Origin: Geoglobus ahangari
GTDB taxonomy: Archaea > Halobacteriota > Archaeoglobi > Archaeoglobales > Archaeoglobaceae
Assembly (NCBI RefSeq): GCF_001006045.1
Contig: NZ_CP011267.1
Coordinates: 1,488,001 to 1,552,000, forward strand
Direction: 5' to 3'
DNA: 64,000 bases
Shown here: piece after piece, positions 22,188 to 32,545 of the stretch
How the letters are laid out: every line of letters begins with the position of its first letter
How positions within the stretch are numbered: the first letter of the stretch is position 1
Notes under the pieces: generated by a model
What the model saw: the letters and a program-made list of their open reading frames with translations, nothing else
Databases searched by the model: none
What the model was told of the DNA's origin: nothing
Made by a program: the position numbers and the translations under genes

Positions 22188-23774
22188 TCAGAGGTGGATG
22201 TAAACCGCGTCGATTATCCCGTCAAGCTTCTGCATCTCCTCGAGCACCTCTTCACTCGGCGGATCGTCAACGAGCAGAAGCATGAGCTGGATTCCCCCGG
22301 GCTTATCGCCATATCTGCCGACAATCATTCCGGCGATGTTGATGTTGTTCTTGCCGAACAGCGTTCCAACCCTGCCGATGACCCCGGGCTTGTCCTCGTG
22401 CAGGGAGATTATGTAGTGCCCTTTCGGGACGAAGTCGGTCTTGTACTTGTCTATCTTGATTATCCTGTAGTCGTCTCTGCCAAAGCTCGTTCCAGCAAGG
22501 TAGATCGACCTTCCTCTCCCCTCAACGTTCACCTCAAGCAGGCTCTCGTAGCTGTCGGTCTTCTCTATCTTGCTCTCCTCGACCTCTATGCCCCTCTCCT
22601 TTGCGATTGGCATCGCAGAAACAAGGTTTATGTTTGGCCCGAGTATGTACTCAAGCAGGCCCTTCAGCAGAGCCCTTGAGAGGTAGGATGTGTCTCTCTC
22701 GGCAAGCTTGCCCCTGTAGGTGACCTTGACCTTCTCGAAGTTCCCTCCGAGCCTTGCGGCGGCAATCTTCCCCATCTTCTCGGCCAGCTTCAGGTAGGGC
22801 ATCAGGTATTCGAACTCCTCAGCGCTGAGGGATGGGAGGTTGACCGCGTTTCTGACCGGATACCCGTGGAATAGGTTTATTATGTCCTCTGCGATTATCA
22901 AACCCACGTTGGTCTGGGCCTCCTTTGTCGACGCACCTATGTGGGGGGTGGTGACGACGTTCTCCAGCTTGAGGAGTTCGCTGTTCGGGTCTGGGGGCTC
23001 GGTCGAGTAAACGTCAACCCCAGCGGCATACACCTTTCCGCTCTTTATCGCCCTGATAAGCGCGTCCTCGTTAATTATCCCTCCCCTCGCGCAGTTGATG
23101 ACTATTACTCCATCCTTCATCCTCTCGAACTCTCTCTCGCCTATCAGGTTCTCGGTCTCCTTGGTTTTGGGAACGTGAACGGTTATTATGTCAGCGTTCT
23201 CTATGAGCTCGTCGAAGCTCACGAGCTTCACTCCGAGCTCTTTAGCCTTGCTCTCGCTTATGTATGGGTCGTAGGCAATAACGTTCATGTCAAAAGCCTT
23301 CGCCCTCTTGGCGACCTCGTAGCCTATCCTTCCCAAACCGATTACGCCTATGGTCTTCCCCCTGAGCTCCACTCCAACGAACTTCTTCCTCTCCCACTTG
23401 CCCTCCTTAACGCTCCTGTCGGCCTGGGGGATCTTCCTCGCCGCTGCGAGAATGAGGCCTATGGCAAGCTCAGCCGTCGAGACCGTGTTACCTCCGGGAG
23501 CGTTAACGACAATAATTCCCTTCTGCGTTGCCGCGTTCACGTCAATGTTGTCTACACCAACTCCAGCCCTGCCGATGATCTTGAGCCTCCTGCCCCTCTC
23601 TATGACCCTCGCGGTGACCTTCGGAGAGCTCCTCACTATGAGGGCGTCGTAGTTCTCGATTATCTCCTCAAGCTCCTCCTCACTTATTCCGGGCCTCTCG
23701 TCCACCACGAGGCCCTCTTTTCGCATTCTGTCAATCGCCTCTCTGGCGATACTGCTGGCCACGAGGACTTTCAT
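22188..23774 (-). CDS. serA: D-3-phosphoglycerate dehydrogenase
   Basis: 528 residues, the long SerA form. It has a substrate and NAD domain (GVIGLGRIGYEVAKRA, catalytic Arg in NCARGG, His in TTPHIGAST), an intervening domain (about 320-450) and a C-terminal ACT domain (HEDKPGVIGRVGTLFGKNNI) for serine feedback. It oxidises 3-phosphoglycerate in the first step of serine synthesis. ATG 23774 is used: a TATA box GTTTATATTAAG lies about 25 bases upstream and the 19 preceding in-frame residues are unlike the family. Confidence 0.93.
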   Translation of the reverse strand: MKVLVASSIAREAIDRMRKEGLVVDERPGISEEELEEIIENYDALIVRSSPKVTARVIERGRRLKIIGRAGVGVDNIDVNAATQKGIIVVNAPGGNTVSTAELAIGLILAAARKIPQADRSVKEGKWERKKFVGVELRGKTIGVIGLGRIGYEVAKRAKAFDMNVIAYDPYISESKAKELGVKLVSFDELIENADIITVHVPKTKETENLIGEREFERMKDGVIVINCARGGIINEDALIRAIKSGKVYAAGVDVYSTEPPDPNSELLKLENVVTTPHIGASTKEAQTNVGLIIAEDIINLFHGYPVRNAVNLPSLSAEEFEYLMPYLKLAEKMGKIAAARLGGNFEKVKVTYRGKLAERDTSYLSRALLKGLLEYILGPNINLVSAMPIAKERGIEVEESKIEKTDSYESLLEVNVEGRGRSIYLAGTSFGRDDYRIIKIDKYKTDFVPKGHYIISLHEDKPGVIGRVGTLFGKNNINIAGMIVGRYGDKPGGIQLMLLLVDDPPSEEVLEEMQKLDGIIDAVYIHL

Positions 23775-23776
23775 CG

Positions 23777-23843
23777 GATTCTGCTGAATCTGGCTTAATA
23801 TAAACTTTTTTGAACACGATTCAGATGGCATGATCGCCGAATC
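23777..23843 (-). promoter_or_regulatory. serA promoter with GATTC/GAATC half-sites
   Basis: GATTC-TGCT-GAATC (23777-23790) sits between the TATA box (about 23793-23805) and the leaderless start. A second GATTC (23818-23822) and GAATC (23839-23843) lie upstream of the TATA box. Repeated half-sites on both sides of a TATA box suggest a dedicated regulator. Confidence 0.45.
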
Positions 23844-23868
23844 ATAATGAAAAATAGTTAAAAATGGG

Positions 23869-25400
<1,532 letters not shown>

Positions 25401-25634
25401 GGATGCAGCAAGGAGGTGTGGTATTTAAACTTGTTTAGTAACTTTTCTGAAAAGTTCATAAAACTTGAAAAATACTGAAAAAATTCTAAAGAAAATTTAG
25501 TGAAGTCGGGCTGGACTTCAGCTATCTTAATTTGCTATTGAGTTTTTCGAAAAAATCCCGTTTTGCATTAACGATTTTTAGAAGTTTTCCGGTTTGATCA
25601 AAAATTTTTTAAATTATTTCTGCGAGCAGGGTGC
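25401..25634. other. AT-rich intergenic region (amtB promoter side)
   Basis: 234 bases of unusually AT-rich sequence between divergent genes. It contains the amtB TATA box, one inverted repeat TGAAGTC-6-GACTTCA (25501-25520) and several A/T runs, with TTTTTTAAATTATTT (about 25604-25618) as a possible TATA region for the gene at 25635. No gene is seen in it. Confidence 0.5.
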
Positions 25635-26167
25635 ATGAAGAACCCTCCCCGGATCTCAATCGCCCTCGACGAGGAGACCAACAGGATATTCACCGAGCTG
25701 AGGGGATCGTTCACAAGCGTCAGCGAGATGTTCAGGGAGCTCCTAAGGTTCTACAGCAGGTTCAGGTTCCTCGAAAATCAGGATCCGTTCAGGATAAAGA
25801 CCTACGTCGAGATGCTCTCCGAGGGTGAGCACGTGATCCTCGACATAGACCACTGGGTCGCGTTTCTCAGGTTCATGAACACTCACCCAGAAAAGGAGAG
25901 GTTCTGGGAGGTTCATGAGAGGATCCCAAGTCGCACGCCGAGGAGTTCGAGGGGAGGGACGCGGAGTTCATACTGCGGAGATTGGAGGCCTGCAACTTCT
26001 TCAGGCTCAACGTCAAGAGCGGGGAGTACACCCTCGTCCTCTGGAATGACGAGGTCAAGGAGTTCGTGAGGGAGTTCCTCGAGGGCGTTTTCGAGGGCAT
26101 GGGTATCAAGGCCGAGATCAAGGAGGAGATAGCCAAGCTGAGGGTCAGGTTTGAGCAGGGAGAGTAG
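25635..26167 (+). pseudogene. RHH-type regulator gene split by a frameshift
   Basis: The first part (25635 to about 25915) starts like a ribbon-helix-helix protein (RISIALDEETNRIFTELRG) and continues with VEMLSEGEHVILDIDHWVAF. At about 25915-25921 the reading frame changes and goes on as SHAEEFEGRDAEFILRRLEA, then KSGEYTLVLWNDEVKEFV to the stop at 26165-26167. One added base would restore a single protein of about 177 residues. Families of this build occur in several copies in Archaeoglobales and are assumed to be regulators. The lesion could be real or a sequencing error. The convergent acyl-CoA ligase gene follows. Confidence 0.65.
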
Positions 26168-26202
26168 AGAACAGAACAAAATTTGAATAAAAAATTAAGT
26201 CG

Positions 26203-27912
26203 TCATTCAGTCTTCTTCATCTCCTTCTCCCTCAGCACCCTCCTCAGTATCTTCCCCACAGCAGATTTGGGCAGCTCATCCACAAACTCTATCAGCCTCG
26301 GCACCTTGTAGGCAGCAAGCCTCTCCCTGCAGAACTTCTCGATCTCCTTCTCGTCCACCTTGCCTTTATACTCCTCCTTCAGCACGATGAACGCCTTGAC
26401 CGTCTCCCCTCTGTACTTGTCAGGGACACCAATCACCGCGCACTCCAGCACAGCAGGATGCTCATACAGAACCTCCTCAACCTCCCTCGGATAGATGTTG
26501 TACCCACCCGCAATTATCACATCCTTCTTCCTGTCCACTATGTAGAAGTACCCATCCTCATCCATCTTCGCCATGTCTCCTGTGAGAAGCCACCCGTTCA
26601 CGAGTGTCTTCTTCGTCTCCTCCTCCATCTTGTAGTACCCCTTCATCACCTGCGGGCCGTAAATTGCAAGCTCTCCCACTTCTCCAACCGGGAGGATCTT
26701 GCCCTCCTCGTCTATGACGACTGAATAGGTGTCCGGGAAGGGGATTCCTATGCTGCCCTCCTTGTTGAGCCCGTAGAAGGGGTTTCCGTGCGTGACGGGT
26801 GAGGTCTCGCTCAGGCCATAGCCCTCAATGAGCTTGGCCCCTGTCTCCTTCTCGAAGGCCCTTTTCAGCTCTATTGGCAGCGGAGCAGCCCCGCTTATGC
26901 ACGCCTTCAGGGATGTGAGGTCGTGCTTCTTCAGATCCGGGTGGTTGAGTATCGCGTTGAACAGCGTTGGAACTCCGCAGAATATTGTCACCTTGTACTT
27001 GTCTATGGCCTGAATTATCCTCTTGATGTCTCTCGGGTCTGGCAGGAGGATTATCTTCCCACCAACGGCGATAGGGGCGTTCATGCTCGTCGTCATGCCG
27101 AACACGTGGAAGTATGGCAGAACTCCGAGGAACACGTCCCCTTTACCCCTCCCGGGTATCCACTCCACGGTCTGGTAAACGTTCGCTACGAGGTTGTAGT
27201 GGGTGAGCATCGCGGCCTTTGGCAGTCCTGTGGTTCCGCCGGTGTACTGGAACACAGCAACATCCTCCTTCGGGTTTATCTCCTCTCTTTCCTTCAGCTC
27301 CTCCCTGCTGAGCGCCTCCCTCCACTCGTATATGCCCTTCTCCTTCGGAATGCTCACCTTCTCCTTCTTGAACCTGTACAGGAAGTTCAGCGGGAAGGAC
27401 AGGTACTCCTCCACCCTGCAGACGATGATGTGGTCAATCCTCCCCTCTTTCATGAGCCCCTGAATGTTCTTGTAAACGGGCTCGAAGATTATGGCAATTC
27501 TCGCCTCGCTGTTGTCCGCTATGTGCCTCAATTCTCTTTCAGTGTAGATCGGGTTGGCCTGAACCACCTTGCCTCCAGCCTTCAGCACCGCGTAGTAGGA
27601 GATGATGTAGTGGGGGATGTTGGGCAGGGCGAGCATCACCCCGTCTCCCTTCTTCACCCCGAGCTCCTTCAGGAAGGCTGCGAGCCTGTTTGATGCTTCA
27701 TCAAGCTCCCTGAACGTGATTTCCTTGCCGAAGAATACAACTGCGGTGGCATCAGGTTTCTCCTTAGCCGTATTCTCCAGAAGAGCGTAAAGCGGCACCT
27801 CTGGATATTCGAGAGAATCGCGAACCCACTCGTCATAGAACTTCAGCCAGACCCTGTTTATCTCCTCTGGCCTTATCTCGGTAATGTTCCGTCCTTCCAC
27901 ACCCAGCGCCAT
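26203..27912 (-). CDS. fadD: Long-chain fatty acid-CoA ligase
   Basis: 569 residues of the AMP-binding adenylate-forming family: P-loop YTGGTTGLPKAAMLTH, the A5-type motif EGYGLSETSPVTHG, the hinge region LLTGDMAKMDEDGYFYIVDRKKD and the C-terminal catalytic Lys in PKSAVGKILRR. It activates fatty acids to acyl-CoA, the entry of beta-oxidation, which Archaeoglobales carry out with many paralogs; an acyl-CoA dehydrogenase lies at 63190. Chain length cannot be told. Confidence 0.88.
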   Translation of the reverse strand: MALGVEGRNITEIRPEEINRVWLKFYDEWVRDSLEYPEVPLYALLENTAKEKPDATAVVFFGKEITFRELDEASNRLAAFLKELGVKKGDGVMLALPNIPHYIISYYAVLKAGGKVVQANPIYTERELRHIADNSEARIAIIFEPVYKNIQGLMKEGRIDHIIVCRVEEYLSFPLNFLYRFKKEKVSIPKEKGIYEWREALSREELKEREEINPKEDVAVFQYTGGTTGLPKAAMLTHYNLVANVYQTVEWIPGRGKGDVFLGVLPYFHVFGMTTSMNAPIAVGGKIILLPDPRDIKRIIQAIDKYKVTIFCGVPTLFNAILNHPDLKKHDLTSLKACISGAAPLPIELKRAFEKETGAKLIEGYGLSETSPVTHGNPFYGLNKEGSIGIPFPDTYSVVIDEEGKILPVGEVGELAIYGPQVMKGYYKMEEETKKTLVNGWLLTGDMAKMDEDGYFYIVDRKKDVIIAGGYNIYPREVEEVLYEHPAVLECAVIGVPDKYRGETVKAFIVLKEEYKGKVDEKEIEKFCRERLAAYKVPRLIEFVDELPKSAVGKILRRVLREKEMKKTE

Positions 27913-27991
27913 GCTAAATTCTTGGCGATTAATTATTTAAAACTATCCCGAGGGTTAAGGTTAATATTCAGAAAGGGCCATGGCATGTGGA

Positions 27992-29260
27992 ATGCGGGTT
28001 TACATTGAGACGTACGGCTGCACGACGAATCAGGCTGACACGGACATAATGAGGGGCATTCTCTCCCAGAGGCACGATGTCGTCGGGAGCCCTGATGATG
28101 CGGAGATAGTGGTCGTCAACACGTGCGGGGTCATAGACTTCACTGAGAGGAAAATAGTCAGGAGGATCCGGGAGCTTAAGGGCAGCGGCAAGAAGGTGAT
28201 TGCCACTGGTTGTTTGTCGAGAATTTCGAGGAAAAACCTCAGAGAAGTCTGTGACGCGCTCGTCAGCCCCGACAACGTGCACAGGATAGATGAGGCGGTT
28301 GAGGGGGTTGCGAGGGGAGAGAGGGTTGAGATTCTGGAGGTAACGTCGGTTGACAAATCCGAGCTGTGTATGTACAAGAGGAGGCTTAACGAGAACGCCA
28401 TAGCGATCGTGTCGATATCTGAGGGCTGTCTCGGAAGCTGCAGCTACTGTGCTACAAAAATCGCGAGGGGGAGGCTGAGGAGCTTCTCGGTTGAGAGCAT
28501 TGTTAGAGAGGTTGAGGTTGCGGTGAAGGCTGGATACAGGGAGATACAGCTCACGTCTCAGGACACGGGAGCTTACGGCCTTGATAGGGGAGAGAATCTC
28601 GCCGATCTGCTTGAGAGGATAGCAGGGATAGAAGGGGACTTCAGGGTCAGGGTGGGCATGATGAACCCGCAGCACGCAGTGGCGATCCTTGACGATCTGA
28701 TAAACGCGTTCAGCAGTGAGAAGATCTACAAGTTCCTGCACATCCCGGTTCAGAGCGGAGACAACAGGGTTCTGGAGGACATGAGGAGGGGACACACCGT
28801 GGAGGACTACGAGCATGTTGTCGAGGAGTTCAGGAGGAGCTTCGATGACGTCGTGGTTTCGACGGACATCATCGTCGGATTTCCGACTGAGACTGAGGAG
28901 TCGTTCTGGATGAGCTACGAGCTGATCGAGAGGATGAGGCCGGACATAGTCAACATAACCCGGTTCTCTCCGAGAAAGGGCACACCCGCATACAGGCTGA
29001 GGGACATGCCTGACTGGATAAAGAAGGAGAGGAGCAGGAAGCTCACAGAGCTCACGAGAAGGATCGGGCTTGAGAACAACCTGAAGTTTGTTGGAAAAAG
29101 CGCGAGGGTGCTCGTGACAAAAGCCGGAAAGAACGGTACGCTCCTCTCAAGAACGGACTCTTACAGGCCGGTCATCGTCGAATCTGGAAAAATAGGAGAG
29201 TTTCTCAGTGTAAAAATTGAAAAGGCGGAGTTCAACTACCTGAAGGGCTCTCCCTGCTGA
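27992..29260 (+). CDS. tRNA N6-threonylcarbamoyladenosine methylthiotransferase (MiaB-like)
   Basis: 422 residues in the MiaB/CDKAL1 order. An N-terminal methylthiotransferase domain has Cys in ETYGCTTNQAD, VNTCGVID and ATGCLSR. The radical SAM domain has CLGSCSYC (CX3CX2C) near residue 145. A C-terminal TRAM domain begins FVGKSARVLV. Archaeal members convert t6A37 to ms2t6A37. ATG 27992 (MRVYIETYGC) is chosen over ATG 27980 because the TATA box GGTTAATATTC is one promoter distance upstream. Its 3' end overlaps the symporter gene by 29 bases, tail to tail. Confidence 0.9.
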   Translation: MRVYIETYGCTTNQADTDIMRGILSQRHDVVGSPDDAEIVVVNTCGVIDFTERKIVRRIRELKGSGKKVIATGCLSRISRKNLREVCDALVSPDNVHRIDEAVEGVARGERVEILEVTSVDKSELCMYKRRLNENAIAIVSISEGCLGSCSYCATKIARGRLRSFSVESIVREVEVAVKAGYREIQLTSQDTGAYGLDRGENLADLLERIAGIEGDFRVRVGMMNPQHAVAILDDLINAFSSEKIYKFLHIPVQSGDNRVLEDMRRGHTVEDYEHVVEEFRRSFDDVVVSTDIIVGFPTETEESFWMSYELIERMRPDIVNITRFSPRKGTPAYRLRDMPDWIKKERSRKLTELTRRIGLENNLKFVGKSARVLVTKAGKNGTLLSRTDSYRPVIVESGKIGEFLSVKIEKAEFNYLKGSPC

Positions 29261-30800
29261 GCAAACTCACCACCACGAACGTCAGCGTTGCCAGCGGTAA
29301 AGCAATCACCATGGGGTCAATAACCGTCCACGGGAATCCTGCAAGCGCGTCCTTTCCGAATAGCATTCTCGCAATTCCGAGAGCAGAGGACTCCTTTATG
29401 TGGAAGAACGTTATGTAGATCATTGACGTTGCGAAGCCAACGACTATGCTCGCCTTTGCCCCTGCCGAGCTTGCCCTGCTCCAGTACAACCCTCCGAGGT
29501 ATGCGGGGAGGAAGGATGAGGCGCAGAGGGCGAAGAACATCGCAGTTCCCCTGGCGATGACTCCTGGCGGGAGGATGTACGCGAGGAAGATACTGAAGAG
29601 TATTCCCACCGCTATGGCCATTCTGGTTATCAGCACCGTCCTCTCGTCGTACTTCCCCTTAAGAAATCCCGCCTGAAACACATCTCTGCCGAGGGCGCTG
29701 CCGATTGTGTGGAACTGGCTGCTCAGCGTGGACATTGCCGCTGCGAGCAGCGTGACGAGGAACACAGCAACGAACCAGTCTGGCATGAACGAGCTTATGT
29801 ATGCGGGTATGACCTTGTCCACGTTTCCTCCTGCAACAGCGATTGACGGCTTGCCCACAGTCTCCATGAAGTACGCGTTGCTCAGCGCACCGACTATGAA
29901 TGCCGTTCCTACAGTGAAGAAGATGAATATGCTCCCGATCGGGACGGCCTTGTCCAGATCCCTGTCGCTTGCTACAGTCATGAACCTCACCGCAAGCTGC
30001 GGCTGGGCGAGGACACCGATGCCGACTCCGAGTATGAGCGAAGAGACGAGAGTCCACCACGCAGCACTCCCGAGCTCAGGGAAGTTTGTCCATCCCGTGT
30101 ACCCGGGTATTTTCTGGGCGAATATCTTTATCGCAACTGGGTTTAGGGATGTGAGGGCTTCATGGGCCTGAACTATCCCTCCGAACCACGAGTACGTCAT
30201 TGCGAGGAGAACCACCATGCTCGCGAGCATTATGGTTCCCTGAAAAGCATCGGTGTAAACGACTGCAATAAGGCCGCCATAGACGACGTACATCGCTATG
30301 ATCAGCGCCATTATGAATAGCGCGATGTTGTAGTCTATGTTCAGCGACACCTCAATGAACCTCGCAGCCCCTATGAGCACCACTCCTGCGTAAAGGGGCA
30401 TGAAGAGAAAGACTATAAGCCCTGAGAACACCTGAATGAATCTGGAGTTGTACATCTTGCCCATGAGCTCTGGAAACGTCAGAGCGTTGACCTCAAGCCC
30501 CTTCTTCCTGACCCTCTTGCCGACCACCGCGTATGCGATGATTATGCCCACGAGGATGTTCAGGAACGTGAGCCAGAGGAGGGAGAAGCCGAAAATGCTC
30601 GCCACCCCTCCGAACCCGACTATCGCGGAGGTCGAGATGAAGGCCGCCCCGTATGACAGGGCCATAATCACCGGGTGTATCCTCCTGCCCGCCACCAAGT
30701 AGTCTTCCGAGTCCTTGGTAGTTCTGAAGCCGTAGTAGCCGAAGTAGCCCGTGACGAGTAAATATGCTACCACTATTATTGCTACAAGCAGCAGATCCAT
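29232..30800 (-). CDS. Sodium:solute symporter (SSS family)
   Basis: 522 residues with about 13 membrane segments. Family features are FGYYGFRTTKDSEDYLVAGR after the first helix, a Na+-site region SYGAAFISTSAIVGFGG and LAAAMSTLSSQFHTIGSALGRD in the eighth-helix region. Substrates in this family include acetate, proline and pantothenate; the actual one is not visible. It is the second gene behind a 31-residue membrane peptide with only four bases between. Confidence 0.88.
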   Translation of the reverse strand: MDLLLVAIIVVAYLLVTGYFGYYGFRTTKDSEDYLVAGRRIHPVIMALSYGAAFISTSAIVGFGGVASIFGFSLLWLTFLNILVGIIIAYAVVGKRVRKKGLEVNALTFPELMGKMYNSRFIQVFSGLIVFLFMPLYAGVVLIGAARFIEVSLNIDYNIALFIMALIIAMYVVYGGLIAVVYTDAFQGTIMLASMVVLLAMTYSWFGGIVQAHEALTSLNPVAIKIFAQKIPGYTGWTNFPELGSAAWWTLVSSLILGVGIGVLAQPQLAVRFMTVASDRDLDKAVPIGSIFIFFTVGTAFIVGALSNAYFMETVGKPSIAVAGGNVDKVIPAYISSFMPDWFVAVFLVTLLAAAMSTLSSQFHTIGSALGRDVFQAGFLKGKYDERTVLITRMAIAVGILFSIFLAYILPPGVIARGTAMFFALCASSFLPAYLGGLYWSRASSAGAKASIVVGFATSMIYITFFHIKESSALGIARMLFGKDALAGFPWTVIDPMVIALPLATLTFVVVSLLSRESPSGS

Positions 30801-30804
30801 CCCA

Positions 30805-30900
30805 TCACCTCTTCAGGATTCCGTAGAGCACTCCACCCACCACAACAAGCACCGTCAGCAGGTATCCTGCCGCTGTCCAGACGTCACCCATGCCCAGCAT
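30805..30900 (-). CDS. Symporter small accessory membrane peptide
   Basis: 31 residues: MLGMGDVWTAAGYLLTVLVV and one membrane helix ending in GILKR. GGTGATGG precedes ATG 30900 at five bases; ATG 30906 in the same frame is also possible. The stop is four bases before the symporter ATG. Very small proteins of this build precede SSS transporters in several prokaryotes and are assumed to assist them. Leading gene of the pair. Confidence 0.75.
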   Translation of the reverse strand: MLGMGDVWTAAGYLLTVLVVVGGVLYGILKR

Positions 30901-31028
30901 TCCCATCACCTTGACACTGTGTTACTCTGAGACACACTTGCAATATATAAGCTTTGTGATCTGGTATTATAAAAGCCGAAGTATTATTTTTAGAAAAATT
31001 TTTAAATGGGGTTGGTAAATAATTAATC

Positions 31029-31154
31029 ATGAACAAATGTCCCATCTGTGGCCACGAACTCTCGGTAGAAGAGGACAGCAACGAGGTAACCAAGGTATCC
31101 AGAAAGTGCAGAAAGTGCGGTTTTGAGGCAGTTGACTATGCCATGAAGCACTAA
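31029..31154 (+). CDS. 41-residue zinc-ribbon protein
   Basis: [16 protein letters not shown], then a middle stretch and [15 protein letters not shown] form a four-cysteine zinc ribbon. The start ATG 31029 matches a TATA-like TTTTTAAAT about 27 bases upstream, predicting a leaderless mRNA. Stop TAA overlaps the stop of the convergent winged-helix gene (shared CTAA at 31151-31154). Function unknown. Confidence 0.7.
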   Translation: MNKCPICGHELSVEEDSNEVTKVSRKCRKCGFEAVDYAMKH

Positions 31155-31549
31155 AGCGAGTCGGGGTCGTTTCCCAGCACGACAGTCCACCACCATCTGG
31201 CCATGTCAACGAGGTCTCTGCTGAACATGCCGGAAAGTCTGTATTCTCCACCTCTTATGGATATCATTCCCGCTCCCAGGAGCTTGTTTCTCATTGAGTA
31301 GAACGATGAGCGGTTCATCTCGAGCATCTTCATAGTCTCCTCCCACTCATCAACCCTAAGCGGTCTTCCAGCCTTCTGCCTCTCCTCGATGAGAGTTATG
31401 AACTTCATCGCTTTTATCGCCACCTCCTCCTTCCTGAATATCCTCCTCATTAGCTCGAGAAAAGGGTTCTTGGACTGGGTTATCCTCGCGCTCGCCGAGC
31501 TTCTGACGATTATCGACGTTGCCGTCCGCGGTGCGTCGCTGACCTTCAT
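31151..31549 (-). CDS. Conserved protein with winged-helix-like C terminus
   Basis: 132 residues. The middle ([42 protein letters not shown]) looks like a helix-turn-helix and wing: recognition helix around [10 protein letters not shown] and a short wing around [10 protein letters not shown]. The N terminus is basic and Ser-rich. Probably a DNA-binding regulator; target unknown. Divergent from hisG, so it may regulate it, though no operator stands out. Confidence 0.6.
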   Translation of the reverse strand: MKVSDAPRTATSIIVRSSASARITQSKNPFLELMRRIFRKEEVAIKAMKFITLIEERQKAGRPLRVDEWEETMKMLEMNRSSFYSMRNKLLGAGMISIRGGEYRLSGMFSRDLVDMARWWWTVVLGNDPDSL

Positions 31550-31632
31550 GTTCTCTCATTCTCCAGATAGCTAAAAATCTGTTTCGGATGTTGGGCTGAA
31601 AAACTTTTAAAACTCGTTGACAAGCTGGGGTG

Positions 31633-32475
31633 ATGATTATCGCCTTGCCGAACAAGGGCCGGCTGGCAGAGCCCTCCTTAGAGCTGCTGAGGTCTGCCGG
31701 GATCAAGGTGGAGAGCGAGGGGAGGAGGCTGATAGCCTCGACCAACAGAGAAGATATCGCGGTCCTCTTCGCGAGGGCCCGGGACATCCCGGAGTACGTT
31801 TACAAAGGAGCAGCCCAGGTGGGAATAACCGGGCTGGACATGGTTTATGAGGCTGGGGTGAGCGTTGAGACACTCCTGAAGCTCGACTTCGGGAAGGCAA
31901 AGATAGTCGTCGCCGCACCATCGGGCTCGGAGATAAGGAAGGTTGAGGATCTTGAAGGAAGAGCTGTGGCCACGGAGTTCAGGAAGATCACTCAGGACTT
32001 CTTCTCTGGGCTTGGAATTGACGTTGAGATCGTGGAGGTAAGTGGAGCGTGCGAAATAGCCCCGTCCATAGGTATAGCCGACGCGATAGTTGACCTGATG
32101 TCCACAGGAACCACCCTCAGGCTGAACGGCCTTGAGGTAATCGCAGAGATCATGGAAACGCAGGCTGTGCTGATCGCCAACAGGAAGGTGGTGGATGATT
32201 TCAACGTGCAGGCTCTCAAGACCGCCCTTGAGAGCGTTCTGAACGCGAGGGGGATGGTCTACCTGATGATGAACGTCCCGGAGGACAGGCTTGAGGACGT
32301 GAAGAGCGTCGCCCCGGGACTGAAGGGGCCGACCGTCATGAAGGTCGAGTCCAACGGAATGCTTGCAGTCCATGTTGTGATCCACGAAAGCCACCTGTTC
32401 GAGGTCGTTGAGAGGCTGAAGATGGCTGGAGCGAGAGACATACTGGTGATTCCGGTTCAGAGACTGATATTTTAG
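31633..32475 (+). CDS. hisG: ATP phosphoribosyltransferase, long form
   Basis: 280 residues: MIIALPNKGRLAEPSLELL start, the PRPP-binding region DAIVDLMSTGTTLRLNGL and a C-terminal histidine-sensing domain (VMKVESNGMLAVHVVIHES), so this is the long form that does not need HisZ. It starts histidine biosynthesis from ATP and PRPP. The TATA box CTTTTAAAAC (31602-31611) makes the ATG at 31633 leaderless; a GTG one codon earlier is less likely. No other his gene is adjacent. Confidence 0.93.
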   Translation: MIIALPNKGRLAEPSLELLRSAGIKVESEGRRLIASTNREDIAVLFARARDIPEYVYKGAAQVGITGLDMVYEAGVSVETLLKLDFGKAKIVVAAPSGSEIRKVEDLEGRAVATEFRKITQDFFSGLGIDVEIVEVSGACEIAPSIGIADAIVDLMSTGTTLRLNGLEVIAEIMETQAVLIANRKVVDDFNVQALKTALESVLNARGMVYLMMNVPEDRLEDVKSVAPGLKGPTVMKVESNGMLAVHVVIHESHLFEVVERLKMAGARDILVIPVQRLIF

Positions 32476-32545
32476 CCCGCTTTCCCGTTTTCGGAAACTT
32501 CAATTAGGAAAATCTATTTAAGTTGCGGAATTGTGCAGGGATGCA

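Noticed and set aside
25501-25520. Inverted repeat TGAAGTC...GACTTCA as a terminator
   Set aside because: It lies between divergent genes and is not followed by a T-run in the right place; no clear role.
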